From contig CAXBPC010000006.1 in the NCBI GenBank assembly GCA_963977525.1, forward strand, positions 62,001 through 126,000: a stretch of DNA of 64,000 nt, written 5' to 3'. A program made the position numbers and the translations under genes. Origin of the DNA: Ancylomarina sp963977525 (lineage in GTDB: Bacteria; Bacteroidota; Bacteroidia; Bacteroidales; Marinifilaceae). Below, one piece after another: positions 25,108 to 34,557 of the stretch. The notes beneath the pieces were generated by a model. That model made no database searches. It worked only from the letters and a program-made list of their open reading frames with translations, and was not told where the DNA came from. The first letter of the stretch is position 1. Each line of letters starts with the position of its first letter.

Positions 25108-26895
25108 ATGAAGAATATTCGTAATTTTTGCATAATTGCCCATATCGACCACGGAAAAAGCACACTTGCCGATCGATTATTACAAGTAACTGGAACTGTT
25201 AGCGAACGCCAACAACAAGCTCAAGTACTTGATGATATGGATTTGGAACGTGAACGTGGTATCACCATTAAGAGTCATGCCATTCAGATGGACTATACTG
25301 AAAAAGGTGAAGATTATGTATTAAACTTGATTGACACACCTGGACACGTCGACTTTTCCTATGAGGTATCAAGATCTATTGCAGCATGCGAAGGGGCTTT
25401 ATTAATTGTTGACTCTACTCAAGGTATACAAGCACAAACTATCTCAAACCTGTATTTAGCAATTGAGCAAGATTTGGAAATTATTCCTATCCTGAATAAA
25501 ATTGATTTACCTAATGCCAATCCTGAAGATGTATCAGATCAAATCGTTGACCTTTTAGGTTGTGACAAAAGCGATATACTATTAGCAAGTGGTAAAACGG
25601 GTGAAGGGGTTCCTGAGATTCTAGAAGCTGTTGTAGATAGAGTTCCTGCTCCAAAGGGGGATAATAAAGCACCATTGCAGGCCTTAATTTTCGATTCTAC
25701 ATACAATGCTTTTCGTGGTATCATTACATACATTAGAGTAATGAATGGTGAAATACGAAAAGGTGACATGGTGAAATTCCTGAATACCGATAAAGAATAT
25801 ATTGCTGATGAAGTGGGTGTTTTACGTCTGGAACGTGAATCTCGAAAAATATTAAATACGGGTGATGTTGGTTATATTGTATTGGGAATTAAAACATCTA
25901 CTGAAGTTAAAGTAGGTGAAACCATCACGACCAAGGAGAATCCTTGCGAAAAAGCAATCGAAGGATTTGAAGAAGTAAAACCAATGGTTTTTGCTGGTGT
26001 TTATCCAATCGATAGTGAAGATTTCGAAGATTTACGTGCTTCGATGGAAAAACTAAAACTTAATGATGCTTCTCTTACTTTTGAGGCAGAATCATCCTTA
26101 GCACTTGGTTTTGGTTTCCGATGTGGTTTCCTTGGCCTTTTACATATGGAGATTGTTCAAGAACGTTTGGATCGCGAATTCAATATGAACGTGATCACTA
26201 CGGTACCTAACGTGTCGTACATTGCTCATACCAAAAAAGGTGATACATTCGAAATGCATAATCCTTCGGACATGCCTGATCCGAACTCACTTGACTTTAT
26301 AGAAGAACCTTTTATTCGTGCCCAAATCATTACAAAATCTGAATTTGTGGGTTCATTAATGACCTTATGTTTGAACAAACGAGGTATGATGACCAATCAG
26401 CAATACCTAACTAGCGATCGTGTTGAATTAACGTACGAGATGCCTTTGGGAGAAATTGTATTCGACTTTTACGATAAACTTAAAAGTATTTCAAAAGGTT
26501 ACGCTTCTTTTGACTATTTCCTTATTGGTGTAAAACCTGCCAAATTGGTAAAACTGGATATTCTTTTAAATGGTGAGGGTGTAGATGCTCTTTCTACTTT
26601 AATTCACTTTGATAATGCCCAATCATTTGGACGCAGAATGTGTGAGAAGCTTAAAGAGCTAATTCCTCGACAGCAATTTGATATTGCTATACAAGGTGCT
26701 ATTGGTGCTAAAATCATCTCTAGAGAGACTGTGAAAGCCGTTCGTAAGGATGTAACTGCTAAATGTTATGGTGGTGATATTTCTCGTAAACGTAAACTGC
26801 TTGAAAAGCAAAAGAAAGGAAAGAAGAAGATGAAGCAAATAGGTAACGTAGAAGTACCACAAAAAGCCTTCTTAGCTGTACTAAAATTAGATTAA
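25108..26895 (+). CDS. lepA: Elongation factor 4 (LepA), translational GTPase
   Basis: Ribosome-associated GTPase that can back-translocate stalled ribosomes. The 595-residue protein has the G1 motif AHIDHGKST, G3 DTPGH, G4 NKIDLP, domain II, and the LepA-specific C-terminal domain ending near GNVEVPQKAFLAVLKL. A TTG codon two codons upstream is also in frame, but the ATG at 25108 gives the family-standard start MKNIRNF. Length is normal. It is a single gene with its own promoter and terminator. Confidence 0.97.
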   Translation: MKNIRNFCIIAHIDHGKSTLADRLLQVTGTVSERQQQAQVLDDMDLERERGITIKSHAIQMDYTEKGEDYVLNLIDTPGHVDFSYEVSRSIAACEGALLIVDSTQGIQAQTISNLYLAIEQDLEIIPILNKIDLPNANPEDVSDQIVDLLGCDKSDILLASGKTGEGVPEILEAVVDRVPAPKGDNKAPLQALIFDSTYNAFRGIITYIRVMNGEIRKGDMVKFLNTDKEYIADEVGVLRLERESRKILNTGDVGYIVLGIKTSTEVKVGETITTKENPCEKAIEGFEEVKPMVFAGVYPIDSEDFEDLRASMEKLKLNDASLTFEAESSLALGFGFRCGFLGLLHMEIVQERLDREFNMNVITTVPNVSYIAHTKKGDTFEMHNPSDMPDPNSLDFIEEPFIRAQIITKSEFVGSLMTLCLNKRGMMTNQQYLTSDRVELTYEMPLGEIVFDFYDKLKSISKGYASFDYFLIGVKPAKLVKLDILLNGEGVDALSTLIHFDNAQSFGRRMCEKLKELIPRQQFDIAIQGAIGAKIISRETVKAVRKDVTAKCYGGDISRKRKLLEKQKKGKKKMKQIGNVEVPQKAFLAVLKLD

Positions 26896-26923
26896 TTGGG
26901 ATTTTCCCATATCAAATAACCAC

Positions 26924-26952
26924 AAACCCTTCGATTTATCGAGGGGTTTTTC
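26924..26952 (+). terminator. Terminator after lepA
   Basis: AAACCCTTCGA (26924-26934), loop TTTA, TCGAGGGGTTT (26939-26949) with one G-T pair, followed by TTCTTTT. Confidence 0.88.
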
Positions 26953-26981
26953 TTTTACGAAAATTCAAACATTAAGGTTTC

Positions 26982-27010
26982 CTTAACTCTTTTTAGTCAA
27001 AGCTTAACGG
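26982..27010. promoter_or_regulatory. Two CTTAAC direct repeats upstream of the secreted-protein gene
   Basis: CTTAAC at 26982-26987 and GCTTAACGG at 27002-27010, 21 bases apart (two helical turns), about 65-90 bases before the ATG at 27075. Similar CTTAAC/CTTTAAC elements occur on the minus strand before the kinase gene at 12751. A common regulator is possible but speculative. Confidence 0.25.
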
Positions 27011-27074
27011 CTTTTAAATGAGACAAATTCTAATTTTGGAAGTAATAATTAATCAAAACTAAATTTTAATAATT

Positions 27075-27740
27075 ATGAAACGATTATCACTCTTACTTCT
27101 TATAGTTGGACTCATCATTATTTGTTCACAAAGCTCAACTGCTCAAGAGAACAAGAATAAAAAAGAAGCCAAGGTTAAAGTTCTAATTAATAAAGATGGA
27201 AAAACAGTAAAATTTGACACCATCATTCATGAATTTAAAGATCATAAAGAAATCATGAAAATCATAAAGTCAAAACACTTATCAGATTCTCTTTTCGAAA
27301 TAATAGAAGGCGAAGATTTTATGTGGATTTCTGATGATAAAGATTCTCACAGAAAGCATAAAGTCATTGTTAAAGAATTCCATAGTGATGATTCGAGCCT
27401 ACATTCTAAAATGAGAAAGCATATTAAAATCATTTCTGACGAAGGGGAGAATATTATAATTCATGATGGAGATGGTAAACACAAAACCATTTCAATCGAA
27501 ATATCAGATGAAGATGGGAATGTGCACATGAAGCATGAAGACGGTAAAAAGATCTTTATTATTAAAGAAGATATTGACATGGATATTTCCAAAGATGGTG
27601 ATATGACAATCATCAAGATAGACTGCCAGTCAGATAATGACGAAGATTTTAATATCGAAGTAGAGGTTACCGATGATGGAAAGAAAATAAAAAAGATTAA
27701 GAAGAAGAAAGTAAGAAAGGCTAAAAAAGAGGAAAAATAG
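27075..27740 (+). CDS. Exported highly charged protein of unknown function
   Basis: A 221-residue protein with a signal peptide (MKRLSLLLLIVGLIIICSQS, cleavage probably after TAQ at 24). The mature part is rich in Asp, Glu, Lys and His, with recurring short beta-like units such as KTISIEISDEDGNVHM, KIFIIKEDIDMDI and DMTIIKIDCQSDNDE. The C-terminal 25 residues are nearly all Lys/Arg/Glu. No known family. The acidic, His-containing repeats could bind cations, which is inference. It is a single gene followed by a strong terminator. Confidence 0.75.
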   Translation: MKRLSLLLLIVGLIIICSQSSTAQENKNKKEAKVKVLINKDGKTVKFDTIIHEFKDHKEIMKIIKSKHLSDSLFEIIEGEDFMWISDDKDSHRKHKVIVKEFHSDDSSLHSKMRKHIKIISDEGENIIIHDGDGKHKTISIEISDEDGNVHMKHEDGKKIFIIKEDIDMDISKDGDMTIIKIDCQSDNDEDFNIEVEVTDDGKKIKKIKKKKVRKAKKEEK

Positions 27741-27761
27741 ACTTACAACTACAAAAAACAC

Positions 27762-27795
27762 AAAAGAGGATGATAGCTAACTATCATCCTCTTTT
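27762..27795. terminator. Bidirectional terminator
   Basis: Perfect 15-bp stem AAAAGAGGATGATAG (27762-27776), loop CTAA, CTATCATCCTCTTTT (27781-27795). It lies between the plus-strand charged-protein gene and the minus-strand rnc gene. Confidence 0.92.
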
Positions 27796-27827
27796 GCTCT
27801 GCAAGCAGAATAAAAATTAACTACAAA

Positions 27828-28574
27828 CTATGCTGTAGCTACCAAAGGTTCCTCAAGACGCAGTAAAGCTTCCTTTGCCGCCATTTGCTGAGCTTCCTTC
27901 TTAGATGCACCAATACCTTTCCCCAACATGCTTTTCTCAACCTCAACTTCTGAAACAAACACTGGTAACTTCATCACCTTGTCTAAGCCATTTTCTCGAG
28001 TATCAAAAACAACATCTTTCTTATTTTTTTGAGCCCACTCTATAAGTTTACTCTTAAAATTTGTTTCCACAGTAACCACTTCTTCAATATCAATGTGATT
28101 ACGAAAAATCTTATCCTCGATAAATGTTTTTGTAACAGAATATCCTTGATCAAGAAAAATAGCGCCAATCAAAGCTTCAAATGCGTCACCGAAAATATGT
28201 TTGTTATTGTTTAGGTTGACATTCGACATAACCTGTTTATCCAAACCAATTGTAACAGCCAACTTATTTAAAGATTCACGGCTAACAATCTTTGATCGAA
28301 TTTGAGTAAGGAATCCCTCACTCTTATTGGGAAAGTATTTATATAGAATATCAGCAGTAATAGATCCTAAAATGGCATCTCCTAAAAACTCTAGGCGCTC
28401 ATTATTCATAGGAGCTCCATCCTTACATGGGATAGATGCTGATTTATGTACCAACGCGAGTTCGTACAAATCATATTTTTGGGGCGTAAAGCCCAAAAGA
28501 TCAAAAGACAATCCATAAAACTCCCTCTTAGGTAAGAAACGAAGTTTTATGGATTGAATAATAGATTTAATCAC
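27828..28574 (-). CDS. rnc: Ribonuclease III
   Basis: Double-strand-specific endoribonuclease that processes rRNA and structured mRNAs. In 248 residues it has the catalytic signature NERLEFLGDAILG, the second metal-binding segment GDAFEALIGAIFLDQG and a C-terminal double-strand RNA-binding domain ending near GASKKEAQQMAAKEAL. It starts 3 bases after fabF, forming an acpP-fabF-rnc operon typical of this phylum. Confidence 0.96.
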   Translation of the reverse strand: MIKSIIQSIKLRFLPKREFYGLSFDLLGFTPQKYDLYELALVHKSASIPCKDGAPMNNERLEFLGDAILGSITADILYKYFPNKSEGFLTQIRSKIVSRESLNKLAVTIGLDKQVMSNVNLNNNKHIFGDAFEALIGAIFLDQGYSVTKTFIEDKIFRNHIDIEEVVTVETNFKSKLIEWAQKNKKDVVFDTRENGLDKVMKLPVFVSEVEVEKSMLGKGIGASKKEAQQMAAKEALLRLEEPLVATA

Positions 28575-28577
28575 AAA

Positions 28578-29831
28578 TTATTCAGTAAAAGATTTGAAAA
28601 TTACTGAAGCATTGTGTCCACCAAAACCAAACGTGTTGCTTAAAGCAGCTCTGATAGGGCGCTCTTGAGCAGTGTGTAGAGTAAGGTTTAATTTTTCATC
28701 AATTTGAGGATCTTGTTCTCTGTGATTGATAGTTGGCGGTACAGTAGAGTTATTAATAGCTAGAATACTAGCGATAGCTTCAACTGAACCGGCAGCTCCC
28801 AAGAGATGACCTGTCATTGATTTTGTGGAACTAATGTTCACTTTGTATGCATGCTCACCTAAAACACTTTTAACTGCTCTCAATTCAGGAATATCTCCTA
28901 CTGGAGTTGATGTTCCATGAACGTTGATGTAGTCTAAATCTTCTGGTTGCATATCTGCATCTTTCAATGCCATATTCATAGCATTTATTGCACCACGTCC
29001 TTCAGGATGTGTTGCTGTCAAGTGATAAGCATCACCAGACATCCCACCACCAACAATTTCAGCATATATTTTAGCACCACGAGCCTTAGCGTGTTCATAT
29101 TCTTCAAGAATAAGAGCGCCAGCGCCTTCTCCCATTACAAAACCGTCGCGGGTATTGCAAAATGGACGAGATGCTTCTTTACATTCATCATTGTTAGTTG
29201 AAAGGGCCTGCATTGAGTTAAATCCACCTAATCCCGCTTCATTAATCGAAGCTTCTGAACCACCTGATATAAAAATATCAGCTTTACCCAAACGGATATA
29301 GTTCATTGCATCAATCATGGCGTGAGTTGATGAAGCACATGCAGAAACAGTACCGTAGTTCGGTCCTTGGAAACCATATTTCATTGAAATATGACCGGCA
29401 GCAATATCAGAAATCATCTTAGGAATAAAGAAAGGAGAGAAACGAGGAGTTCCGTCCCCGTTTGCATATCCTGTTACTTCATCTAAGAAAGTCTTAATTC
29501 CACCAATTCCAGAACCCCAAATTACTCCGGCTCTTGTTAAATCTTCTGCCTCCAAATCGAAACCAGAATCCTCAATTGCTTCTTTAGCAGCAATTAAAGC
29601 ATACTGCGCATAAAGATCGAGTTTACGAACTTCTTTGCGATCGAAATGTGCTTTAGGGTCGAAGTTTTTAACCTCGCAAGCAAACTTAGTCTTGAACTTT
29701 GAAGCATCGAATTGTTGAATCATATCAGATCCACTCACTCCGTTCTTCAAACTTTCCCAATATTCGGCAATATTATTACCAATTGGGTTAATGGTTCCAA
29801 GACCAGTTACTACTACTCTTTTAAGTTCCAT
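28578..29831 (-). CDS. fabF: 3-oxoacyl-[acyl-carrier-protein] synthase II
   Basis: Condensing enzyme of fatty-acid elongation, 417 residues. The Cys-His-His catalytic triad is visible: Cys in TVSACASSTHAM (about residue 165), His in VHGTSTPVGD (about 305) and His in SMTGHLLGAAGS (about 340). The N-terminus KRVVVTGLGTINPIG and C-terminus NTFGFGGHNASVIF are standard. It lies between acpP (23 bases upstream) and rnc. Confidence 0.97.
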   Translation of the reverse strand: MELKRVVVTGLGTINPIGNNIAEYWESLKNGVSGSDMIQQFDASKFKTKFACEVKNFDPKAHFDRKEVRKLDLYAQYALIAAKEAIEDSGFDLEAEDLTRAGVIWGSGIGGIKTFLDEVTGYANGDGTPRFSPFFIPKMISDIAAGHISMKYGFQGPNYGTVSACASSTHAMIDAMNYIRLGKADIFISGGSEASINEAGLGGFNSMQALSTNNDECKEASRPFCNTRDGFVMGEGAGALILEEYEHAKARGAKIYAEIVGGGMSGDAYHLTATHPEGRGAINAMNMALKDADMQPEDLDYINVHGTSTPVGDIPELRAVKSVLGEHAYKVNISSTKSMTGHLLGAAGSVEAIASILAINNSTVPPTINHREQDPQIDEKLNLTLHTAQERPIRAALSNTFGFGGHNASVIFKSFTE

Positions 29832-29854
29832 AAAAAAGGTTCTGGGTTAATTAA

Positions 29855-30091
29855 TTACTTAGCGTTTTCTTCGATATAAGAAATAGCGGCACCTACAGTC
29901 CCAATATTTTCAGCTTGATCGTCTGGAATAGCAATATTAAATTCCTTTTCGAATTCCATGATTAACTCAACAGTATCCAATGAATCAGCCCCTAGGTCGT
30001 TAGTGAAGCTAGCTTCGATAGCAACTTCAGTTTCATCAACACCCAATTTGTCAACAATGATTGCTTTTACTCTAGATGCAATATCAGACAT
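29855..30091 (-). CDS. acpP: Acyl carrier protein
   Basis: Small acidic carrier, 78 residues, that holds growing acyl chains. The phosphopantetheine attachment serine is Ser37 in LGADSLDTVEL. It is first in the acpP-fabF-rnc operon. A CAAAGATA on the plus strand at 30197-30204 (TATCTTTG on the minus) is a plausible -7 element about 105 bases upstream. Confidence 0.97.
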   Translation of the reverse strand: MSDIASRVKAIIVDKLGVDETEVAIEASFTNDLGADSLDTVELIMEFEKEFNIAIPDDQAENIGTVGAAISYIEENAK

Positions 30092-30196
30092 AACTTTAAA
30101 ATTTTAGATTAATATTTAAAAAACTAATTATTTTCTAACTCTGCAAAGAAATAAATTTAGAATATAAAATCAAACTTATTTCCACATAGTTGGTCG

Positions 30197-30204
30197 CAAA
30201 GATA
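30197..30204 (-). promoter_or_regulatory. Putative -7 element of the acpP operon
   Basis: Minus strand reads TATCTTTG, matching TAnnTTTG. No clear -33 TTG at the expected spacing. Confidence 0.4.
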
Positions 30205-30443
30205 AACCTTTTTCTTTCTCATGTGAAAGGTTTTACCATTAAATTCACCCCACACAAAGCTTTCTATTTGATAATCTTAACGATAAGAATTCGAAAACTC
30301 ACTAAAGTTCTTTATTCTATAAGATAATTATTAAGGGTAAAGCCTTAAACTCCTGAATAATAAGTAAAATACATAAATATCCTGCTTCTGATTATTCATT
30401 TAAAAATGATGATAATCAGAAGAGTCTAAATTCATTTATTAAT
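30205..30443. other. Rest of the 386-bp divergent gap between acpP and purN
   Basis: AT-rich spacer between the two divergent promoters. No reading frame, repeat or stable hairpin was seen. Confidence 0.5.
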
Positions 30444-30451
30444 TAACTTTG
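30444..30451 (+). promoter_or_regulatory. Putative -7 element of purN
   Basis: TAACTTTG matches TAnnTTTG, 26 bases before the purN ATG. No perfect -33 element was seen. Confidence 0.45.
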
Positions 30452-30477
30452 CTGACATTAAATACGAAACAACAAGT

Positions 30478-31047
30478 ATGAAAAGAATAGCCATTTTAGC
30501 TTCTGGATCAGGAAGTAATGCTGAAAATATTGCAAACTATTTCAAATCAAACTCTGATGTTGAAATCTCTATTATTCTCAGCAATAAAAAAGACGCCTTT
30601 GTTCTTGAAAGAGCAAGCAAACTAAATATTCCAGGCCAATCATTCAATCGAAATGATTTTTACGAAACCAATACCGTTGTTGATTTATTAGAAAGCATGC
30701 AAATTGATCTTGTTGTATTAGCAGGTTTTTTATGGCTTGTACCAGATTCTCTTATCCAAGCATTCCCTAATACTATCGTTAATATTCATCCTGCTCTTCT
30801 TCCAAAATATGGTGGGAAAGGCATGTATGGTATGAATGTTCACAATGCTGTTATCGATAACAAAGAAAAAGAAAGCGGTATTACAATTCACCTTGTGAAT
30901 GAAAAATATGATGATGGTAAAACCATTCTTCAGGCTAAATGCAATATTGATGAAAATGACACAGCTGAAGACCTTGCCAATAAAATTCACGAATTAGAAT
31001 ACGAACATTTTCCTCGCGCTGTTGAAAGCTATCTGAATAAGCTTTAG
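30478..31047 (+). CDS. purN: Phosphoribosylglycinamide formyltransferase
   Basis: Folate-dependent formyl transfer to GAR in purine synthesis. The 189-residue enzyme has the phosphate-binding start LASGSGSNAENI, the active-site region NIHPALLPKYGGKGMYG (catalytic Asn/His) and the following SGITIHLVNEKYDDGKTI with the catalytic Asp. Normal length, stand-alone gene with a terminator. Confidence 0.96.
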   Translation: MKRIAILASGSGSNAENIANYFKSNSDVEISIILSNKKDAFVLERASKLNIPGQSFNRNDFYETNTVVDLLESMQIDLVVLAGFLWLVPDSLIQAFPNTIVNIHPALLPKYGGKGMYGMNVHNAVIDNKEKESGITIHLVNEKYDDGKTILQAKCNIDENDTAEDLANKIHELEYEHFPRAVESYLNKL

Positions 31048-31070
31048 AAAATGATCCATCACTAAAACAA

Positions 31071-31105
31071 AAATGGGAGAAAGTTGTAAAAACTCTCTCC
31101 CATTT
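31071..31105. terminator. Bidirectional terminator between purN and the M23 peptidase gene
   Basis: AAATGGGAGA (31071-31080) pairs with TCTCCCATTT (31096-31105); an inner AGTT/AACT helix caps it. Confidence 0.9.
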
Positions 31106-31127
31106 CTATTATATATTTTAGCCGATA

Positions 31128-32435
31128 CTAGTGTAGCCTTTGAATAGTTGAATCAAAAACCACTTCCTCTTGGGCTATTTTTTCTTCCACATCTAATTCA
31201 ATCAACATTTGATTCTTTACGTTATTATAAGCCTCAACATTTTGTGCTGAAACTGGCGCAACCGGAGGGGACTTCATTTTAAGAGGATTAATAGCTTTCC
31301 CATTCTTATGAACTCTAAAATCTAAGTGTGGTCCTGTAGCCAAACCAGTTGCTCCTACATAACCAATTACCTGACTCTGCTTGACGCGTGCTCCAACACC
31401 AACATTCTTCCCAAATCGCGAAAAATGCATGTAAGTTGTTGTATACACTGAATTATGCTTTATTTTAAGATAACGTCCTCCACCTCGTTTTTGATTTCCT
31501 TTTTTAACCACAACACCATCTCCAATGGTCATAACAGGTGTTCCTGTTGGAGCTGCATAATCGATACCGTGATGCGGACGATAACGCTTAAGAACTGGAT
31601 GAAAGCGGTTATTAGAAAATTTAGAACTAATACGTGAAAAACGTAGAGGTGCTTTTAAAAAAGCCTTCTGTAAGCTTTTTCCTTCTTCATCGAAATACCC
31701 ATTTTTCTCACCGTCCATAAAAGCAATAGCGTAGTTATTTGATTTATGATGAATAAAATTCGCAGCTATTACTTTAATATTATGGATAGATTCTCCATCA
31801 ATCATTTCTTCATCATAGATAACATGAAACTCATCTCCTTTAGCAATACCAAAGAAATCAATTGTCCATGCGTAAATATCTGATAGTTCCATTGAGAGAA
31901 TTGGATCTGCTTTAGCCTCAACCATTGCATTCCATAAAGACGACTCAACTGTACCACGAACCTGTTTGCGAACTTTCGTAATTTCCTTTTGCCCTTTATA
32001 AACCTGAATTGTATCAGTTAAATCGAATACAATATATTCTTTTGGAGTCTTTTCGTAGATGAAATATTCAGCAGTTTTTAAGCTATCTTTAGTAAAAAGC
32101 ATAGAATATTTCCTACCTGATTTAATCTTTCGAACGTTAAAAACTTTCTTTGCTTTTTGAGCAATCTCATAAATCAGCTTCGAGGACACACCTTGCTTAT
32201 CTAATATGACCGAAAGTGTCTGATTACGCTTTACTTTAAATTCTTCAAGTTGAAAGTTATCTATAGGAAATCCATATTTATAATTTATTTCCTGATTTTC
32301 AACAGAATCAATTAATACAGGTTTAGCTTTATCAGTAGGAGTCAATTCTAGATCACTTCTTTTTTTCAGGAAAAATAAGCCTGCAAGAATAAGAACTGGA
32401 ATTATTAGGTATTGAACTTTTAGGAAACGTTTCAT
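31128..32435 (-). CDS. M23-family peptidoglycan endopeptidase, membrane-anchored
   Basis: A 435-residue envelope protein: an N-terminal membrane anchor (about 8-24), a periplasmic region including a LysM/opacity-factor-like segment (FKVKRNQTLSVILDKQGVS), and a C-terminal M23 peptidase domain. The zinc-site motif HHGIDYAAPTGTPV and the YMHFSR histidine are present. The final motif, usually HxH, reads GPHLDFRV, so the second zinc-ligand position is Asp. I believe this substitution recurs in Bacteroidota relatives and Asp could bind zinc, but activity is less certain than for classical members. The likely role is cutting peptidoglycan cross-links. Confidence 0.88.
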   Translation of the reverse strand: MKRFLKVQYLIIPVLILAGLFFLKKRSDLELTPTDKAKPVLIDSVENQEINYKYGFPIDNFQLEEFKVKRNQTLSVILDKQGVSSKLIYEIAQKAKKVFNVRKIKSGRKYSMLFTKDSLKTAEYFIYEKTPKEYIVFDLTDTIQVYKGQKEITKVRKQVRGTVESSLWNAMVEAKADPILSMELSDIYAWTIDFFGIAKGDEFHVIYDEEMIDGESIHNIKVIAANFIHHKSNNYAIAFMDGEKNGYFDEEGKSLQKAFLKAPLRFSRISSKFSNNRFHPVLKRYRPHHGIDYAAPTGTPVMTIGDGVVVKKGNQKRGGGRYLKIKHNSVYTTTYMHFSRFGKNVGVGARVKQSQVIGYVGATGLATGPHLDFRVHKNGKAINPLKMKSPPVAPVSAQNVEAYNNVKNQMLIELDVEEKIAQEEVVFDSTIQRLH

Positions 32436-32646
32436 AAAATAATTAAATCTTCAAAATATAACTTAGGTCGGATATTTTCACAAATCGGCTTCTTTCATCT
32501 TCACAATTCTGTCTTCTGGCCGACTTCGTCGCCGAAGTTAAGATATAAAACATGTGGATACAAATTGCTGGGTAATAGAATCATCTACACCCGGCAATTT
32601 TAACATTATTAAACCTATCGATTTATTTCATCAGAAACATTCAATA

Positions 32647-33507
32647 TTATTTTATCTTATCGAAACCTTGTCCGTATACACCCATTACAGATCCCATAGA
32701 AATAAAGGCATCTGGATCTACAATTTTAGTCATCTTAAGAATCGCTTGAGAATCTTTTTTCTTTGCCAAAAGCATCAAAACTTTTACGTCTTGTTGAGAG
32801 TAGCCTCCCTTAGCCTCAAGAACAGTTAATCCCTGATCAAGATTTAAAACGACCTCATTCCGAATTTCATCATGTTTTTTAGTGAAAATAAAAATTTGAA
32901 CAGACTGCTTACTACCTTCAATCACCATATCAACACAATAAGCACTCACTCCCATGGCTACAAAACCATAAACAACTTGCTCGATTGAATTGGAAAGAAA
33001 GTATGATGAAGAAATAATAATCAAATCTAAAGTCAACAAAAGTTGACCTGGGCTATAATTTCGGTATTTATTAATCATCATGGCAATGATATCGGTACCT
33101 CCAGTACTACCTCCTTGAGAGAGAATAATACCCGCACTAGCACCAGCCATAATACCACCAATTATAGCACACATAAATCTATCACTTACCAATGGCTCAG
33201 TAAAAATTGACTGTAATAGCCATAAAAAGAATGACAACACAAAGGTGGCAAATATAGTCTTGATTCCAAATCCGAAACCTAAAACCCTCATTGCAAGCAC
33301 AAGTAATAATCCATTTATAATAAAAACTGAATAACCAACCTTAAAACCTGTCGCAAAATAAATAATGGTTGCGATACCAGTCACACCACCTCCAACAATT
33401 TCTGATGGGATTAAGAAAGCTGTCCAACCTATAGAACCAATAAAAAGGCCCAATGCAATTATAAAATAAGATCTAAACTGCTTGGTGAAATTTACAACAC
33501 TTACCAT
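32647..33507 (-). CDS. YitT-family membrane protein (first of a tandem pair)
   Basis: A 286-residue inner-membrane protein with five to six hydrophobic segments in the first 200 residues, including GLFIGSIGWTAFLIPSEIVG and the glycine/serine-rich ILSQGGSTGGTDIIAMMINK hallmark. A C-terminal cytoplasmic domain of the DUF2179 type follows (VVLNLDQGLTVLEAKGGYSQ). The transported or sensed substrate of this family is unknown. It is paralogous to the next gene upstream, from which it is 68 bases away. Confidence 0.9.
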   Translation of the reverse strand: MVSVVNFTKQFRSYFIIALGLFIGSIGWTAFLIPSEIVGGGVTGIATIIYFATGFKVGYSVFIINGLLLVLAMRVLGFGFGIKTIFATFVLSFFLWLLQSIFTEPLVSDRFMCAIIGGIMAGASAGIILSQGGSTGGTDIIAMMINKYRNYSPGQLLLTLDLIIISSSYFLSNSIEQVVYGFVAMGVSAYCVDMVIEGSKQSVQIFIFTKKHDEIRNEVVLNLDQGLTVLEAKGGYSQQDVKVLMLLAKKKDSQAILKMTKIVDPDAFISMGSVMGVYGQGFDKIK

Positions 33508-33575
33508 TATATAGTTTTAAAATGATTTTCCCACATGGGATTCTATTTTCGGGCACAAAGCTAGTAAGAATTTCC

Positions 33576-34436
33576 TTACGCACGAATTTCTTCGAAACCA
33601 AAGCCATAAACTCCCATAACAGAGCCCATGGAAATAAAGGCGTCAGGATCATGCTGTTTCACAATTTTGAATATCTGTGGTGTTTCATGCTTACGTACGA
33701 CAACCATCAATATTTTCTTATTTTCCTTTGAGTACCATCCCATAGCATCGATTACTGAAATACCTCTATTAATATTTAAACCAATCTCATCTGCTAACAT
33801 TTCATGATCTTTGCTAATAATAAACATCTGTGCTGATTGCTTACTTCCACTTATAACCATATCAATAGCGTAAGAAGCAACCCCCATACACACATACCCA
33901 TAAACAATAGTAGGTACATCACCAAAAACAATATAAGAAGATGCAATAATAAACACATCGAGATATAAAATGACACGTCCTGGACTGACATTCCTATATT
34001 TATTTACAATCATGGCTATAATATCGGTACCTCCACTACTACCCCCTTGTGAAATGGTAATGCCAACACCAGCACCTCCTAATATACCTCCAATTATTGC
34101 AGCCATAAATTTATCGTCAACTAAGGGTTCAGTAAAGAAGTTTTGCTGAACACTAAGAAAAATTGCTCCCAATATTATAGCATATATCGTCTTGGCACCA
34201 AATTTAGGTCCAAGAATTTTTAAGGCAATTATTATCAAAAAACAATTAATGATAAAGTAAGACACACCAACAGGAATTGTCTCTCCAGAACCATAAAAAA
34301 TTAAAGTTCCAATACCACTAACACCACCACCAATGATCTCTGATGGAATTAAAAAGGCTGTCCAGCCAAAACTATAAATTGCCAATCCTAAGGCTATGAT
34401 TAAATAGGATTTCAATTCAGCAGTGTTCAATTTCAT
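33576..34436 (-). CDS. YitT-family membrane protein (second of a tandem pair)
   Basis: Same length (286 residues) and architecture as its downstream neighbour: FGWTAFLIPSEIIGGGVSG, ISQGGSSGGTDIIAMIVNKY and a DUF2179-type tail ending SMGSVMGVYGFGFEEI. Clear tandem duplicates, by eye about half identical, with matching ends. They could form a hetero-oligomer. Transcribed first of the two; leuS lies upstream and is closed by its own terminator. Confidence 0.9.
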   Translation of the reverse strand: MKLNTAELKSYLIIALGLAIYSFGWTAFLIPSEIIGGGVSGIGTLIFYGSGETIPVGVSYFIINCFLIIIALKILGPKFGAKTIYAIILGAIFLSVQQNFFTEPLVDDKFMAAIIGGILGGAGVGITISQGGSSGGTDIIAMIVNKYRNVSPGRVILYLDVFIIASSYIVFGDVPTIVYGYVCMGVASYAIDMVISGSKQSAQMFIISKDHEMLADEIGLNINRGISVIDAMGWYSKENKKILMVVVRKHETPQIFKIVKQHDPDAFISMGSVMGVYGFGFEEIRA

Positions 34437-34480
34437 TTTATTAATTATTACTTTTTTGAGATTAATATTACGCTTTACCT

Positions 34481-34534
34481 AAAAAAAAGAAAAGCTTCAG
34501 TTTCATTGAGTAGTCAATGGAACTGAAGCTTTTC
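34481..34534 (-). terminator. Terminator of leuS
   Basis: 21-bp stem with one mismatch (34489-34509 with 34514-34534, loop GTAG), followed on the minus strand by a run of eight T. Very strong. Confidence 0.93.
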
Positions 34535-34557
34535 AAATATGAATTATTAGCTTTCTG

